Positions 15,901-25,001 of a stretch of DNA of 39,553 bases are shown piece after piece. Below the pieces are notes generated by a model. It ran no database searches and had not been told where the DNA came from. It was given only the letters and a program-made list of their open reading frames with translations. Made by a program: the position numbers and the translations under genes. Source of the stretch: an uncultured Erysipelotrichaceae bacterium. Its GTDB lineage: Bacteria; Bacillota_I; Bacilli_A; RF39; UBA660. The stretch is from positions 4,957 through 44,509 of the forward strand of contig CADANX010000007.1 in NCBI GenBank assembly GCA_902789425.1, read 5' to 3'. Positions within the stretch are counted from its first letter, which is position 1. Each line of letters opens with the position of its first letter.

Positions 15901-17015
15901 TATATTTCACCATATAGTTTATCAAACACTTCATAGAATGTATTTAAATCTTCCTCTGTTGTTAAATGTGATAAACTAAGTCTCATAGATGATTTTGCAA
16001 GTGATTTATCATTTGTTAAAGCAAGTACGTGTTTAGATGGTGTTTTATTTGGACAGCATGATGTTTTTGGTGACATATAAATATCATTATCACTAAGTTT
16101 TTTAATAAATTCTTCACTGTTAACACCCTTAATACTAAAATTAATTGTATATATTACAGAATTATTTGTGTTATTAATATGTACTTTATCATGTTTTTCT
16201 AAAAATGAAATAACTTCTTTGTTTAATTTTCCCACATATTCATCTCTTTTATCTTGATTATTAATAGCTTTTTCTAACGCATAAGCATTTGCAACAACCA
16301 TAGGAAGTACAGGCGTTCCACTTCTGTAAATCGTTGTACTTTTTCCACCTAATATAATTGGCTTTAATAAAACATCTTTCTTTTTTATTAAAATACCAAA
16401 TCCATTAAGACCATAAAATTTATGTGGAGCAATTGTAACTAAATCAACATTTGTAAAATCCATTTTAACTTTACCTATTGCTTGAGATGAGTCTGTATGG
16501 AAATGAGTATTTGGGTAATCTTTTAGAACTTCACCTATTTCTTCGATTGGTTGTTTAATACCAAGCTCACTATCAACAGATGTAATACTAACTAAAATAG
16601 TATCATCTCTAATTAGTTTTTTTAGTTCATCTACACTTACTTTCCCATCAACTGAAACATTTAATACATCAACCTCAAAACCTTGTTGTGTTAAATAATT
16701 AACAGGAGCAACAATTGATGTATGTTCTAAACTACTAATAATTATATGTTTACCAAAATTTTTATATTTTTCACATAAACCAATTATAGCTAAATTATTT
16801 GATTCCGTTGCACCAGAAGTATATATTACTTCTTCTGGTAAACAATTAAGTATTTTAGCTATTTTATTTGTAGCCATATCTATTTGATTTTTTGCTTCTA
16901 CTCCAAGTTTATGAATTGAATTTGGATTAGCAAAATATTTTAAACTTACATCATAATATAAATCAAGAACTTCTTTATCTACCACAGTATTTGCAGCATA
17001 ATCTAAATATACCAT
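15900..17015 (-). CDS. Cysteine desulfurase (NifS/IscS-like)
   Basis: A pyridoxal-phosphate enzyme that takes sulfur from Cys and passes it to acceptors. Fold-type I motifs are present: N-terminal VYLDYAANT, SSLEHTSI, HTDSSQAIGK, and the PLP Lys in TIAPHKFYGLNG. The active-site Cys is probably one of the two in TSCCPNK, followed by the SMRLSLSHLT motif. ATG at 17015 is chosen because AAGGAG is eight bases upstream; a GTG at 17024 lies in that spacing. At 371 residues it is of normal length. Its tight coupling to the TtcA-like gene suggests it feeds tRNA thiolation, with general Fe-S supply also possible. Confidence 0.92.
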   Translation of the reverse strand: MVYLDYAANTVVDKEVLDLYYDVSLKYFANPNSIHKLGVEAKNQIDMATNKIAKILNCLPEEVIYTSGATESNNLAIIGLCEKYKNFGKHIIISSLEHTSIVAPVNYLTQQGFEVDVLNVSVDGKVSVDELKKLIRDDTILVSITSVDSELGIKQPIEEIGEVLKDYPNTHFHTDSSQAIGKVKMDFTNVDLVTIAPHKFYGLNGFGILIKKKDVLLKPIILGGKSTTIYRSGTPVLPMVVANAYALEKAINNQDKRDEYVGKLNKEVISFLEKHDKVHINNTNNSVIYTINFSIKGVNSEEFIKKLSDNDIYMSPKTSCCPNKTPSKHVLALTNDKSLAKSSMRLSLSHLTTEEDLNTFYEVFDKLYGEI

Positions 17016-17027
17016 ATTTATCACTCC

Positions 17028-17789
17028 TTATTTGCTTATTTTTTTCTTACTTAAATCATTTATTATTTCATCTCTAAACACATTATAAAATGCTGAATGA
17101 GCATATATTGCATTTAATTCTTCTTGATATTCATCCATATCATTTATCATATCTTTATTATTAATTCTTTGTATTTCTTTTGCATGTCTAAAATTATAAT
17201 AACCATCTTTATTTATAATTGCATTCATAGTGTAATCAATTACATATTCTTTATCAAACAATTTTACTTCCACCCAGCTATGAAGATATTCTGATTTATC
17301 AGTATATCCATAAACTATACCTGTTACTAAATCATTTTCATTACTTATTCCAAGAGATAGTTTTCTAGATCCACTAAAACACTTATTTGCTCTATCTAGT
17401 GTATCAAGTTCTGGAAATTTTTCTTTTAAACTTGGAATTGCTGATGATAAAGGTATTAACGATATCTTTCCATTTTTAGTATCAATTGTAAGTTCATTCA
17501 TATGAAAAGTATTATTAACATCTATTGATATACCATTTATATAAACTCTATCAGAAAGAATTTTTTCATATAAAGATTGAATTAAATAGTCATTTTTTTC
17601 TTTTAATGTTTGACTAAAAAACAATGAAAAAATAGCAAGATCTGTTTCATATGTTTCTTTTATATTATTATCTTTAATAAAAGCACTTAAATCTTCATTT
17701 GTTTTAATAATATTTTCATACATAAAATCAAGTTTTTTTCCATTAATCGAATCAAATAATAATTTATAATTTTTTTCACTATTTTCCAT
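17028..17789 (-). CDS. Transglutaminase-like (papain-fold) protein, function unknown
   Basis: A 253-residue cytoplasmic protein (no signal peptide). Residues of about 135-190 look like a transglutaminase-like core: Cys137 in NKCFSG, His170 in LHSWVEV and Asp185 in VIDYTMN. The pattern HxWVEV...(V/L)xDxT is typical of that superfamily, which includes peptidases and amide-bond enzymes; the Cys context is unusual. Start at ATG 17789 with AAAGG upstream; a GTG at 17798 is inside the ribosome site. It is the first gene of the operon with cysteine desulfurase and the TtcA-like enzyme, 12 bases away. Confidence 0.55.
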   Translation of the reverse strand: MENSEKNYKLLFDSINGKKLDFMYENIIKTNEDLSAFIKDNNIKETYETDLAIFSLFFSQTLKEKNDYLIQSLYEKILSDRVYINGISIDVNNTFHMNELTIDTKNGKISLIPLSSAIPSLKEKFPELDTLDRANKCFSGSRKLSLGISNENDLVTGIVYGYTDKSEYLHSWVEVKLFDKEYVIDYTMNAIINKDGYYNFRHAKEIQRINNKDMINDMDEYQEELNAIYAHSAFYNVFRDEIINDLSKKKISK

Positions 17790-17806
17790 GTCTAACACCT
17801 TTATAT

Positions 17807-17815
17807 ATTATAACA
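17807..17815 (-). promoter_or_regulatory. Extended -10 promoter of the desulfurase operon
   Basis: Minus strand TGTTATAAT, a perfect extended -10 box lying just after the terminator of the bactofilin-like gene and six bases before the AAAGG ribosome site. Confidence 0.5.
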
Positions 17816-17817
17816 TG

Positions 17818-17846
17818 AAAAAAGTAGATTTAAAATCTACTTTTTA
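17818..17846 (-). terminator. Terminator of the bactofilin-like gene
   Basis: AAAGTAGATTT and its complement form an 11-bp near-perfect palindrome followed by a T-run on the minus strand. The TAG stop codon is inside the stem. Confidence 0.85.
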
Positions 17847-18919
17847 CTTTTCTTTTTAGCAAATAATACAGCTTTTGAAGATGTTATAAATATTCCTGTA
17901 CCAAATAGTAAGCTTGCAATTGTAGTTATTGAACCAATAAATGGAAGTGCATTAAGTATAACAAGTACAAGTAAACTAATTGTAAGAATTAAATAATCAT
18001 TATCAATTTTTGAGTTTAATACTTTTTTACCAAAGTAATATGCTGTAAATGCTGTTGATGAATATAGTGCAATTATAAATAAAGCAATTAATATAAATGC
18101 TGTTGAAACACCAACAGATGAAATTAATAAGAATATTGTAACTATTGGTAATGTAAATAGAATTAATAATCCAATACCAATATTTTTAAATACATTAGAT
18201 GCAGTAAGTTCTGTTGAATCAACTTTATCAAATAATTTTTTAAATACAAATAATAGTAATAAACCAAATACTAAAATATTAGCAAATGAACCTAATATAT
18301 CAAAAATCATTGTTGTAACAGATGCTGTTGCAACTACTTTTTTATCTTTTGATTTATATGTTTTTGTTTTAATACTATATGTTGCTTCGTTATCAAATTT
18401 TGCATCATCATTATATTTTAATGTACCTCTTACTTTTGCATCTTTAGTAATTTTAATAGTGCTAGCTGAGATTGAAACATCACCATTAATAGTACCATCA
18501 ATAATTACTTCATCACCTGCTGCATATAAATTTCTACCAAGTGTACCATTAAAATTAATAGTACCAGCAGCTATATATGCATCTCTTTTAATACTACTTT
18601 GTTTGATAGTTATTTCACTACCTGCTAAAAATAAATCTTTTGTAACAAAATCATCAAAATTAATAATATTACCAGCTATAAATGCATAATCTGATTCACT
18701 TGAATCATTTATAGTATTACCAGCAACAAAACTAATTCCATCAATTTTACTACTAATATTAACTGTATTTCCTGCTTTAAATGATGTTCCAGTAATATTT
18801 TTTTCAACTGTTAATGTTTCATCAGCTTCTGCTAAATCATCAATTGAAATTGCATAAGTAGTTGGAACAAATAATATTAAAGCAAATAATAAAGCTAAAT
18901 AAACTCTTACTTTCTTCAT
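17837..18919 (-). CDS. Bactofilin-like beta-helix protein with signal peptide and C-terminal membrane helices
   Basis: A 360-residue protein with a signal peptide (VYLALLFALILFVPTTYA). About 140 residues of short repeats follow, such as GTSFKAGNTVNISSKIDG, AFIAGNIINFDD, LFLAGSEITIK, AYIAAGTINFNG and NLYAAGDEVIIDGTINGDVSISAST. These spaced rungs are typical of bactofilin/polymer-forming beta-helices, which usually are cytoplasmic. After a linker come about four transmembrane helices (from residue 205 on) and a basic tail KKKSKK. Here the beta-helix should lie outside the membrane, giving a possible surface or periplasm-like scaffold. GGAGGAG precedes the ATG. It ends the operon xerD-ppdK-smr. 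Confidence 0.7.
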   Translation of the reverse strand: MKKVRVYLALLFALILFVPTTYAISIDDLAEADETLTVEKNITGTSFKAGNTVNISSKIDGISFVAGNTINDSSESDYAFIAGNIINFDDFVTKDLFLAGSEITIKQSSIKRDAYIAAGTINFNGTLGRNLYAAGDEVIIDGTINGDVSISASTIKITKDAKVRGTLKYNDDAKFDNEATYSIKTKTYKSKDKKVVATASVTTMIFDILGSFANILVFGLLLLFVFKKLFDKVDSTELTASNVFKNIGIGLLILFTLPIVTIFLLISSVGVSTAFILIALFIIALYSSTAFTAYYFGKKVLNSKIDNDYLILTISLLVLVILNALPFIGSITTIASLLFGTGIFITSSKAVLFAKKKSKK

Positions 18920-18944
18920 ACTTCTCCTCCTTATTATGATTATA

Positions 18945-19217
18945 TTATATATCTATTTTTATTTCAACTATTGTTTCACCTATATTATTATAATTAAGTG
19001 AATAGTTAATTACATTCTTATTATGTTTTAAATAATCATGTACTTCTTTTTTTAAAATACCCTCACCCATACCATGAATAATAACAATTTTTTTATTTCT
19101 TAATTTTTTATTATCATTTATAAATTCTTCACATTTAACTCTAGCAGCTACTCTATCAAGACCATGAAGATCTATTCTAGGTAGATTATAAGTAAATGGA
19201 TCCATAAATTTATTCAT
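18945..19217 (-). CDS. Stand-alone Smr-domain protein
   Basis: A 90-residue protein made of one Smr domain: the DLHG motif in IDLHGLDRV, the long helix RVKCEEFINDN, and the IIHGMGEGILKK motif (HGxGxG). Smr domains occur at the C-terminus of MutS2 and alone; they bind nucleic acids and some are nucleases acting on RNA or DNA. The start overlaps the ppdK stop by eight bases with AAAGG inside ppdK, so it is translationally coupled; a second ATG at 19205 is a weaker start. A role in ribosome rescue or recombination is possible, but neither is shown. Confidence 0.8.
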   Translation of the reverse strand: MNKFMDPFTYNLPRIDLHGLDRVAARVKCEEFINDNKKLRNKKIVIIHGMGEGILKKEVHDYLKHNKNVINYSLNYNNIGETIVEIKIDI

Positions 19218-21792
19218 TTAGTTTTGCCTTTGCTGAAAGTAGTATTGCAAGGGGTACTCTATAACTTGAAACTGATATATAATTAAGTCCTATATTATTA
19301 CAAAAATCAATTGCACTCTCATCTGCTGCTTGTTCACCGCATATTCCAATTTTAATATCTTTGTTTACTTTTTTAGATGCCGTTTTTGCATAAAGCATAA
19401 GCATACCTACACCGTCTATATCAAGTGAATTAAATGGTGAAGAAGTAAATATATTATCTTTATAATATGTATTTAAAAAGTTTGCATCATCTCTTGAAAA
19501 ACCAAAAGTAAATTGAGTTAAATCATTACTACCAAAACTATAAAAATCAGCTTCTTTTGCAAGTTTATGACTAGTTAGTGCACTTCTAGGTGTCTCAATC
19601 ATAGTACCAATTTTATAATTTATTTCACTATCTATTTTATCTATTTCTTCTTTTATAATATTTTTTACATATTTAAGTTCATTAATATCAGAAATAAGAG
19701 GAATCATTAAATCTAGTTCTATATTCTTATTTACTTCTTTATATGCATTTATTATTGCTCTTGTTTGCATTTTAATAATTTCTGGTCTAGTAATTAAAAG
19801 TCTAACTCCTCTATTACCCATCATTGGATTAAATTCTTTTAAATTATTTATTCTAGTTTTAAGTTCATCCATATTAATATTTAAACTAGTTGATAAATCA
19901 AAAATAGTTTCGTCATCTTTTGGTAAGAATTCATGTAATGGTGGATCCAAATATCTAATAGTAATAGTTTTATTATCTAGTAAATTAAACATACTAATAA
20001 AGTCTTCTTCTTGATATTTTTCAAGTACCTTTATCCATTTATCTTTTTCTTCTTTTGTTTCTGCTAAAATCATTTTTCTAAAACTTTTAATTCTATTCTT
20101 TTCAAAGAACATATGCTCAGTTCTTACAAGTCCAACACCTTCTGCACCAAATTTAAGAGCTAAACATAAATCTTTTTCAGTATCCGAATTTACATACACA
20201 TCAAGATCTTTTATTTCTTTTGCATATGATAAAAACTCTTCAAACTTTTCATTTATTTCTGGATCTAATGTATTTAATTTTCCTAAATAAACATTTCCGT
20301 TACTTCCATCTAGTGATATGTAATCTCCTTCCATAAGCATTACATCATTAAATGAAATTGTTTTATTTTCTTCATCTATTTCAATATCACTTGCACCGCA
20401 TACACAGCATTTACCCATACCTCTCATAACAACTGCTGCATGAGATGTCATTCCTCCAGTTGCAGTTAAAAGACCATCTGCTTCTTTCATACCAGCAATA
20501 TCTTCTGGTGATGTTTCTTTTCTAACAAGTATTACTTCTTCACCTTTATTTTTAGCATCAACTGCATCTTTTGAATTAAAGTATATTTTCCCACAAGAAG
20601 CACCAGGTGATGCATTAATACCTGTTGTAAGTAGGTTTTCATCATCTTCTTTTATATCAAATCTTTTATGAAGTGCACTTTCAACATCTTCTTTTTCTAT
20701 TCTTAATATAGCTTCTTCTTTTGATATTAATCCTTCATTAACTAAATCTACAGCAATATTAATTGCAGCAGTACCTGTTCTTTTACCATTTCTTGTTTGA
20801 AGAATATATAATTTATTATCTTCAATTGTAAATTCCATATCTTGCATGTCTTTATAATGTGATTCTAATTTTTTTGCAATATTTTTAAATTCTTCATAAA
20901 TACTTAAACTAAACTTTTTAAGTTCACTAATTTTTTCAGGAGTTCTAACACCAGCTACAACATCTTCTCCTTGTGCATTAAGTAAAAATTCACCAAATAT
21001 TTCATTTTCTCCTGTAGATGGATTTCTTGAAAACGCAACACCTGTTCCTGATTTTTCATTATAATTTCCATAAACCATTTGTTGTACATTAACAGCAGTT
21101 CCTAGTGCATCATCAATATTATTCATTCTTCTATAGCTAATTGCTCTATCATTATTCCATGAGTCAAATACTGCATATATTGTTTTAAATAATTGTTCAT
21201 ATACATCATTTGGAAATTCTCTTCCAGATAATCTTTTGTATATTCTTTTATACTCATTTGTAATATTTTTTAAATCAGTAGCATCAAGCTCAACATCAAA
21301 TTTAACACCTTTTTTTGTTTTAAATCTTGTTATAACTTCCTCAAACTGATTTCTATCAAATCCCATTACAACATCAGAAAACATTTGAATTAATCTACGA
21401 TACGAGTCATATACAAATCTAGGATTAACTTTCTTTTCAAGTTCACTTGCTATTTCATCATTCATACCTATATTTAAAATACTATCCATCATACCAGGCA
21501 TAGATATTTTAGCACCACTTCTTACGGATAGAAGCAAAGGATTTTCTTTATTACCAAATTCTTTAGACACTTGTTTTTCAAGTTTTTTAATAGCATTTTC
21601 TATTTGTCTTTTCATTTCTACTGTAACTTTTTTCTTTTCATTATAATATTTACAAACTTCTGTTGTTACAGTAAATCCTTTTGGTACATTAATATTAAGA
21701 TTTGTCATTTCAGCAAGATTAGCACCCTTACCACCAAGCAAATCTCTCATATCTTTATTTCCTTCATTAAATAAATATACGTACTTTATCAT
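19210..21792 (-). CDS. ppdK: Pyruvate, phosphate dikinase
   Basis: Interconverts pyruvate + ATP + Pi and phosphoenolpyruvate + AMP + PPi. The N-terminal nucleotide-binding domain has GGKGANLAEM; the central swivel domain has TATGGMTSHAAVVMRGMGK with the phosphorylated His; the C-terminal PEP-binding domain has RTEHMFF, GTMIETPRSAL and GICGEQAAD with the catalytic Cys. The 860 residues are close to the standard 870-890. In anaerobic Firmicutes it usually works in PPi-dependent glycolysis. It follows the xerD-like gene by 19 bases and overlaps the Smr gene. Confidence 0.96.
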   Translation of the reverse strand: MIKYVYLFNEGNKDMRDLLGGKGANLAEMTNLNINVPKGFTVTTEVCKYYNEKKKVTVEMKRQIENAIKKLEKQVSKEFGNKENPLLLSVRSGAKISMPGMMDSILNIGMNDEIASELEKKVNPRFVYDSYRRLIQMFSDVVMGFDRNQFEEVITRFKTKKGVKFDVELDATDLKNITNEYKRIYKRLSGREFPNDVYEQLFKTIYAVFDSWNNDRAISYRRMNNIDDALGTAVNVQQMVYGNYNEKSGTGVAFSRNPSTGENEIFGEFLLNAQGEDVVAGVRTPEKISELKKFSLSIYEEFKNIAKKLESHYKDMQDMEFTIEDNKLYILQTRNGKRTGTAAINIAVDLVNEGLISKEEAILRIEKEDVESALHKRFDIKEDDENLLTTGINASPGASCGKIYFNSKDAVDAKNKGEEVILVRKETSPEDIAGMKEADGLLTATGGMTSHAAVVMRGMGKCCVCGASDIEIDEENKTISFNDVMLMEGDYISLDGSNGNVYLGKLNTLDPEINEKFEEFLSYAKEIKDLDVYVNSDTEKDLCLALKFGAEGVGLVRTEHMFFEKNRIKSFRKMILAETKEEKDKWIKVLEKYQEEDFISMFNLLDNKTITIRYLDPPLHEFLPKDDETIFDLSTSLNINMDELKTRINNLKEFNPMMGNRGVRLLITRPEIIKMQTRAIINAYKEVNKNIELDLMIPLISDINELKYVKNIIKEEIDKIDSEINYKIGTMIETPRSALTSHKLAKEADFYSFGSNDLTQFTFGFSRDDANFLNTYYKDNIFTSSPFNSLDIDGVGMLMLYAKTASKKVNKDIKIGICGEQAADESAIDFCNNIGLNYISVSSYRVPLAILLSAKAKLNE

Positions 21793-21811
21793 AATAATTC
21801 TCCTTTTTATT

Positions 21812-22696
21812 CTATCTATTTCTTGGGTGACACTTTCTATATACTTCTTTTAGTTTTTCATTAGATACATGAGTATATATTTCTGTTGATGATATTGATT
21901 CGTGACCAAGTAATTCTTTTACTGCTAGTAGATCGCATCCTTGATCTAGTAAATGTGTTGCAAATGTATGTCTAAACATATGTGGTGTTATATTAAGTTT
22001 TAAACTAGTTTTTTTAATAATATCATTAATTATTTGTTCTATTCTTCTTGTTGTTAATTTCTCTTTATTATTACCAACTATTAAATATTCACTTTTTACA
22101 TCATTTAAAAACTTTTTTCTACCATCTTCTATATATAATTTTAACATATCTTTTGCATAATCTCCATAACATACTACTCTTTCTTTAGATCCTTTACCAA
22201 ATATTAAAATAGTTTTATTAGAAAAATCTATATCTTTAATCTTAATATTAACAAGTTCAGATACTCTAACGCCTGATGCATAAAGTATTTCTAATATTAA
22301 TCTTTCTCTTTGTCCTTCTTTTGTCTTGATGTCAGGAATATCAAGAATTTCTTCCAAATTTGTATAATTTATATATTTAGGTATTAGTTTTTCTTTTTTT
22401 GGGGATGTAACAAGTAAAAATACATTAGTATTAATTTTATTATTAATTACTAAATATTTATAAAAACTTCTTATACTACTTAGTTTTCTAGAAATACTAT
22501 TTCTTGAATCTTTTTTTTCATTTAAATATTTTAAATAAGAAGTAGTATCTTTATATTTAATTTGTTTGTAATTTAATTTATTATCATCTAAAAAATTAAA
22601 ATATTCATCTAAATCTAATTTATAGTTTTTAATAGTATAATCAGAATAATTTTTTTGATATTTTAAATACTCTATAAAATCTATTACGTCCTTCAT
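21812..22696 (-). CDS. xerD: Tyrosine recombinase XerC/XerD-like
   Basis: Site-specific recombinase that resolves chromosome dimers at dif with its partner. The N-terminal SAM-like core-binding domain is in residues 1-90, followed by the catalytic domain. The catalytic set is visible: Arg in ASGVRVSEL, Lys in FGKGSKERVV, His-x-x-Arg in HMFRHTFATHLL, His in LLGHESISS and the nucleophile Tyr in TEIYTHVS. The 294-residue length is standard. Only one such gene is in the window; whether this is XerD or XerC cannot be decided. It heads an operon with ppdK. Confidence 0.9.
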   Translation of the reverse strand: MKDVIDFIEYLKYQKNYSDYTIKNYKLDLDEYFNFLDDNKLNYKQIKYKDTTSYLKYLNEKKDSRNSISRKLSSIRSFYKYLVINNKINTNVFLLVTSPKKEKLIPKYINYTNLEEILDIPDIKTKEGQRERLILEILYASGVRVSELVNIKIKDIDFSNKTILIFGKGSKERVVCYGDYAKDMLKLYIEDGRKKFLNDVKSEYLIVGNNKEKLTTRRIEQIINDIIKKTSLKLNITPHMFRHTFATHLLDQGCDLLAVKELLGHESISSTEIYTHVSNEKLKEVYRKCHPRNR

Positions 22697-22707
22697 ATTT
22701 CACCCAC

Positions 22708-22732
22708 AAAAAGAGAAGTTTAATACTTCTCT
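22708..22732 (-). terminator. Terminator of the lipoprotein/coiled-coil pair
   Basis: Minus strand AGAGAAG and CTTCTCT pair around TATTAAA, followed by TTTT. The stop codon of the 363-residue gene overlaps the stem. Confidence 0.75.
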
Positions 22733-23822
22733 ATAATTTCATACTTTCACTTTCTGCTAAATATTTAGAAAGTTCTTCTCTTATTTTTTCTTCTAATTCT
22801 TCATCATTATTATTTTGTGCTCTTATTAAATCAGCTTCAAGTTTTTCTTTATAAGAATCTTCTATATCCGAATATAAATCTGGTGCTGGAGCTAAATTTA
22901 CATCATTTGATGCATCTTCAAACATTTTATCAACTAATTGATTTTTTAAATCATCTAAAGTTTTTCTTACAAATCTATCATCTTGTTTATAAGCTTCTGC
23001 CGCTCTTTTAGTTTTTTCTTCTTTTGTTTGGAAGAAAATAGATAATTTACCATATAAATCTCTAAAATCTCTATAGTTTTTATTATAGTTTTTCATTGAT
23101 TCACGTGTTTTTTCTTTTAATTCTTCAATAGTTTGAGTTTCAAAAGAATACTCACTTAATGTTTTATCTTCATTTATTTCAATTATTTTCTTTTCTTTTA
23201 TTTCTTCATTTGTTTCCTTTGATGCCATTTTTAATAATTCATCTTTTTTATTTTGTCTTTTTTCTAAATCTTCTTTTATATCTATTAATTTAATTAAACT
23301 ATTAAGTGAACTTATAAGATCTTTATTTAAATGTAGATTATCGACAGTTCCTTTTAAATAAATATATTCATTTTTTTCTTGTTCTTGCATAAATGACATA
23401 GATAATTTTTGAGAAAATAAATTATCCCATAAATATACTTTATTATCATTTAGTTTTTCTAATTTTTTTCTCTCTATATCTGTGTATTTACTAACAAGTT
23501 CATTATAAAAATCATTAAGTATTCTAAAAAGTGGCATAGGTATTATTCCATTTATAAATTCTTCATAATCTATATTTTCTTGATCAACTATTACACTATT
23601 AAATTGTGAATAATATGGATCTATATAAAATCCTTTTGGTGTTTTTACTTTTATTCTTGCAAGATTATACTCAAACATTAATCTATCATCATCAAATAAA
23701 TGATTTAACAATTCATTTTCTGATTTAAATATAGTTGTAAATTTATCAATATCCTTTAAAGGTGCTTTTAATGTAGCTACTTCTTCTTTTTCATATTCGA
23801 CTATTAAGAAATAATTTTGCAT
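22731..23822 (-). CDS. Coiled-coil cytoplasmic protein of unknown function
   Basis: About 363 residues from the ATG at 23822 (AAGGTGG upstream; GTG codons at 23834 and 23831 overlap that site). No signal or membrane helix. The first 120 residues form a mixed alpha/beta region (YFLIVEYEKEEVATLKAPLKDIDKF). The rest is highly charged helix with several coiled-coil stretches, for instance ERKKLEKLNDNK, KEKKIIEINEDK and EADLIRAQNNNDEELEEKIREELSK. No known family seen. Five bases separate it from the upstream lipoprotein gene, so they form one unit. Confidence 0.5.
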   Translation of the reverse strand: MQNYFLIVEYEKEEVATLKAPLKDIDKFTTIFKSENELLNHLFDDDRLMFEYNLARIKVKTPKGFYIDPYYSQFNSVIVDQENIDYEEFINGIIPMPLFRILNDFYNELVSKYTDIERKKLEKLNDNKVYLWDNLFSQKLSMSFMQEQEKNEYIYLKGTVDNLHLNKDLISSLNSLIKLIDIKEDLEKRQNKKDELLKMASKETNEEIKEKKIIEINEDKTLSEYSFETQTIEELKEKTRESMKNYNKNYRDFRDLYGKLSIFFQTKEEKTKRAAEAYKQDDRFVRKTLDDLKNQLVDKMFEDASNDVNLAPAPDLYSDIEDSYKEKLEADLIRAQNNNDEELEEKIREELSKYLAESESMKL

Positions 23823-23827
23823 TATTT

Positions 23828-24940
23828 TCACCACCTTAAAGTATATGGATTATTTACAGTTCCATCTCCAGAATTATATAAAACATTCGCATCTAAATAG
23901 AATGTTAAATATATATTAAATGAAGATGATGCTCTAATGTAGTTTACTCTACCATCACTAATAGATAGTACTTGGTATGAATTTTCTAATGTCGGATTTT
24001 GTGTAACTATTGACCATTGATTAATATTCATCATATAGTTATAGTTTCCACATTCGTAATTATTAATTGTTTTACAATTGCTATCAATACTTGCTCTAAA
24101 GTATTCATTAGCTTGAAGTAAACCAATATATTGATTTTCTGAAACAACTTGACATTCTACGTTACCAGAAAAATCACTATTATCTTTTGGAACTGGTCCA
24201 ACACAAATATCATGAGGAACAATAACACTTCTTAGGTAATCAGTAAAATATTCATTATCAGTTTCATAATAAGAATTTAAATAATCTTTTAATCTACTCT
24301 TTTCAAAAATATTAATACCATATTCTTTACCAACAGTATTATTATATCTATCATCCCAAGGATTTCTATCAGTATATTTTTTAGTATCAACAACTCTTAC
24401 TTCTCCATTTTCACTTATAGAAACAATTCTATATGGTCTTTGATTAATAACTAAGTTATTTTTTGCTCTTTCACCTCTATATACTAAAGTATTATTATAA
24501 TTATATAACCCATCATCAGATGTAACTACTTTATCATTTTCTTTAATATAATTTGAAAGAGTCATTGTTTCATAATATTTACCACACTTAATAAATGGTA
24601 CATATGAATATGTCCCTTCACTTTTTTTTGTAATTGAAACATAACCTGTACATGCTTTTGATGAATCTTCATTAGCATAAAATTGAGCTAGTTTATCATT
24701 AGTTACAAGAATTCTCATATTAAGTTTACTTGATTCATTAACTTCTTGTGGAAGATAACGAGTATTTTCTTTTGTAAATTTAATAGCTGCTTCTTTTAAT
24801 TTATTTTCCATTTCTTCATATTTTGAAGATGCTGGTTTTCCTGCAGAAAATTTACTGCAAGCACTTAATCCAAATATAAATAAAAATATAACTATAATTA
24901 TAATAATTATTTTTAAAATATTATCTCTTATAAAATTCAT
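23828..24940 (-). CDS. Putative lipoprotein with DUF6273-like ending
   Basis: A 370-residue protein. Residues 10-25 are a hydrophobic segment followed by LSAC (25-28), a lipobox that LspA in this window could cut. A helical stretch and an extracellular Cys-containing domain follow. The central segment VINQRPYRIVSISENGEVRV and the C-terminal ending SGDGTVNNPYTL resemble Firmicutes surface proteins with WRI.. / GGDGT..NPY elements (DUF6273-like or formylglycine-enzyme-like domains). This is a pattern call, not a firm assignment. Five bases ahead of the coiled-coil gene. Confidence 0.5.
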   Translation of the reverse strand: MNFIRDNILKIIIIIIVIFLFIFGLSACSKFSAGKPASSKYEEMENKLKEAAIKFTKENTRYLPQEVNESSKLNMRILVTNDKLAQFYANEDSSKACTGYVSITKKSEGTYSYVPFIKCGKYYETMTLSNYIKENDKVVTSDDGLYNYNNTLVYRGERAKNNLVINQRPYRIVSISENGEVRVVDTKKYTDRNPWDDRYNNTVGKEYGINIFEKSRLKDYLNSYYETDNEYFTDYLRSVIVPHDICVGPVPKDNSDFSGNVECQVVSENQYIGLLQANEYFRASIDSNCKTINNYECGNYNYMMNINQWSIVTQNPTLENSYQVLSISDGRVNYIRASSSFNIYLTFYLDANVLYNSGDGTVNNPYTLRW

Positions 24941-25001
24941 AACAATACCTACCTTTTTCTTAATTATACCATAAAAAATAAAAAAATAAACTTTTTCAAG
25001 T

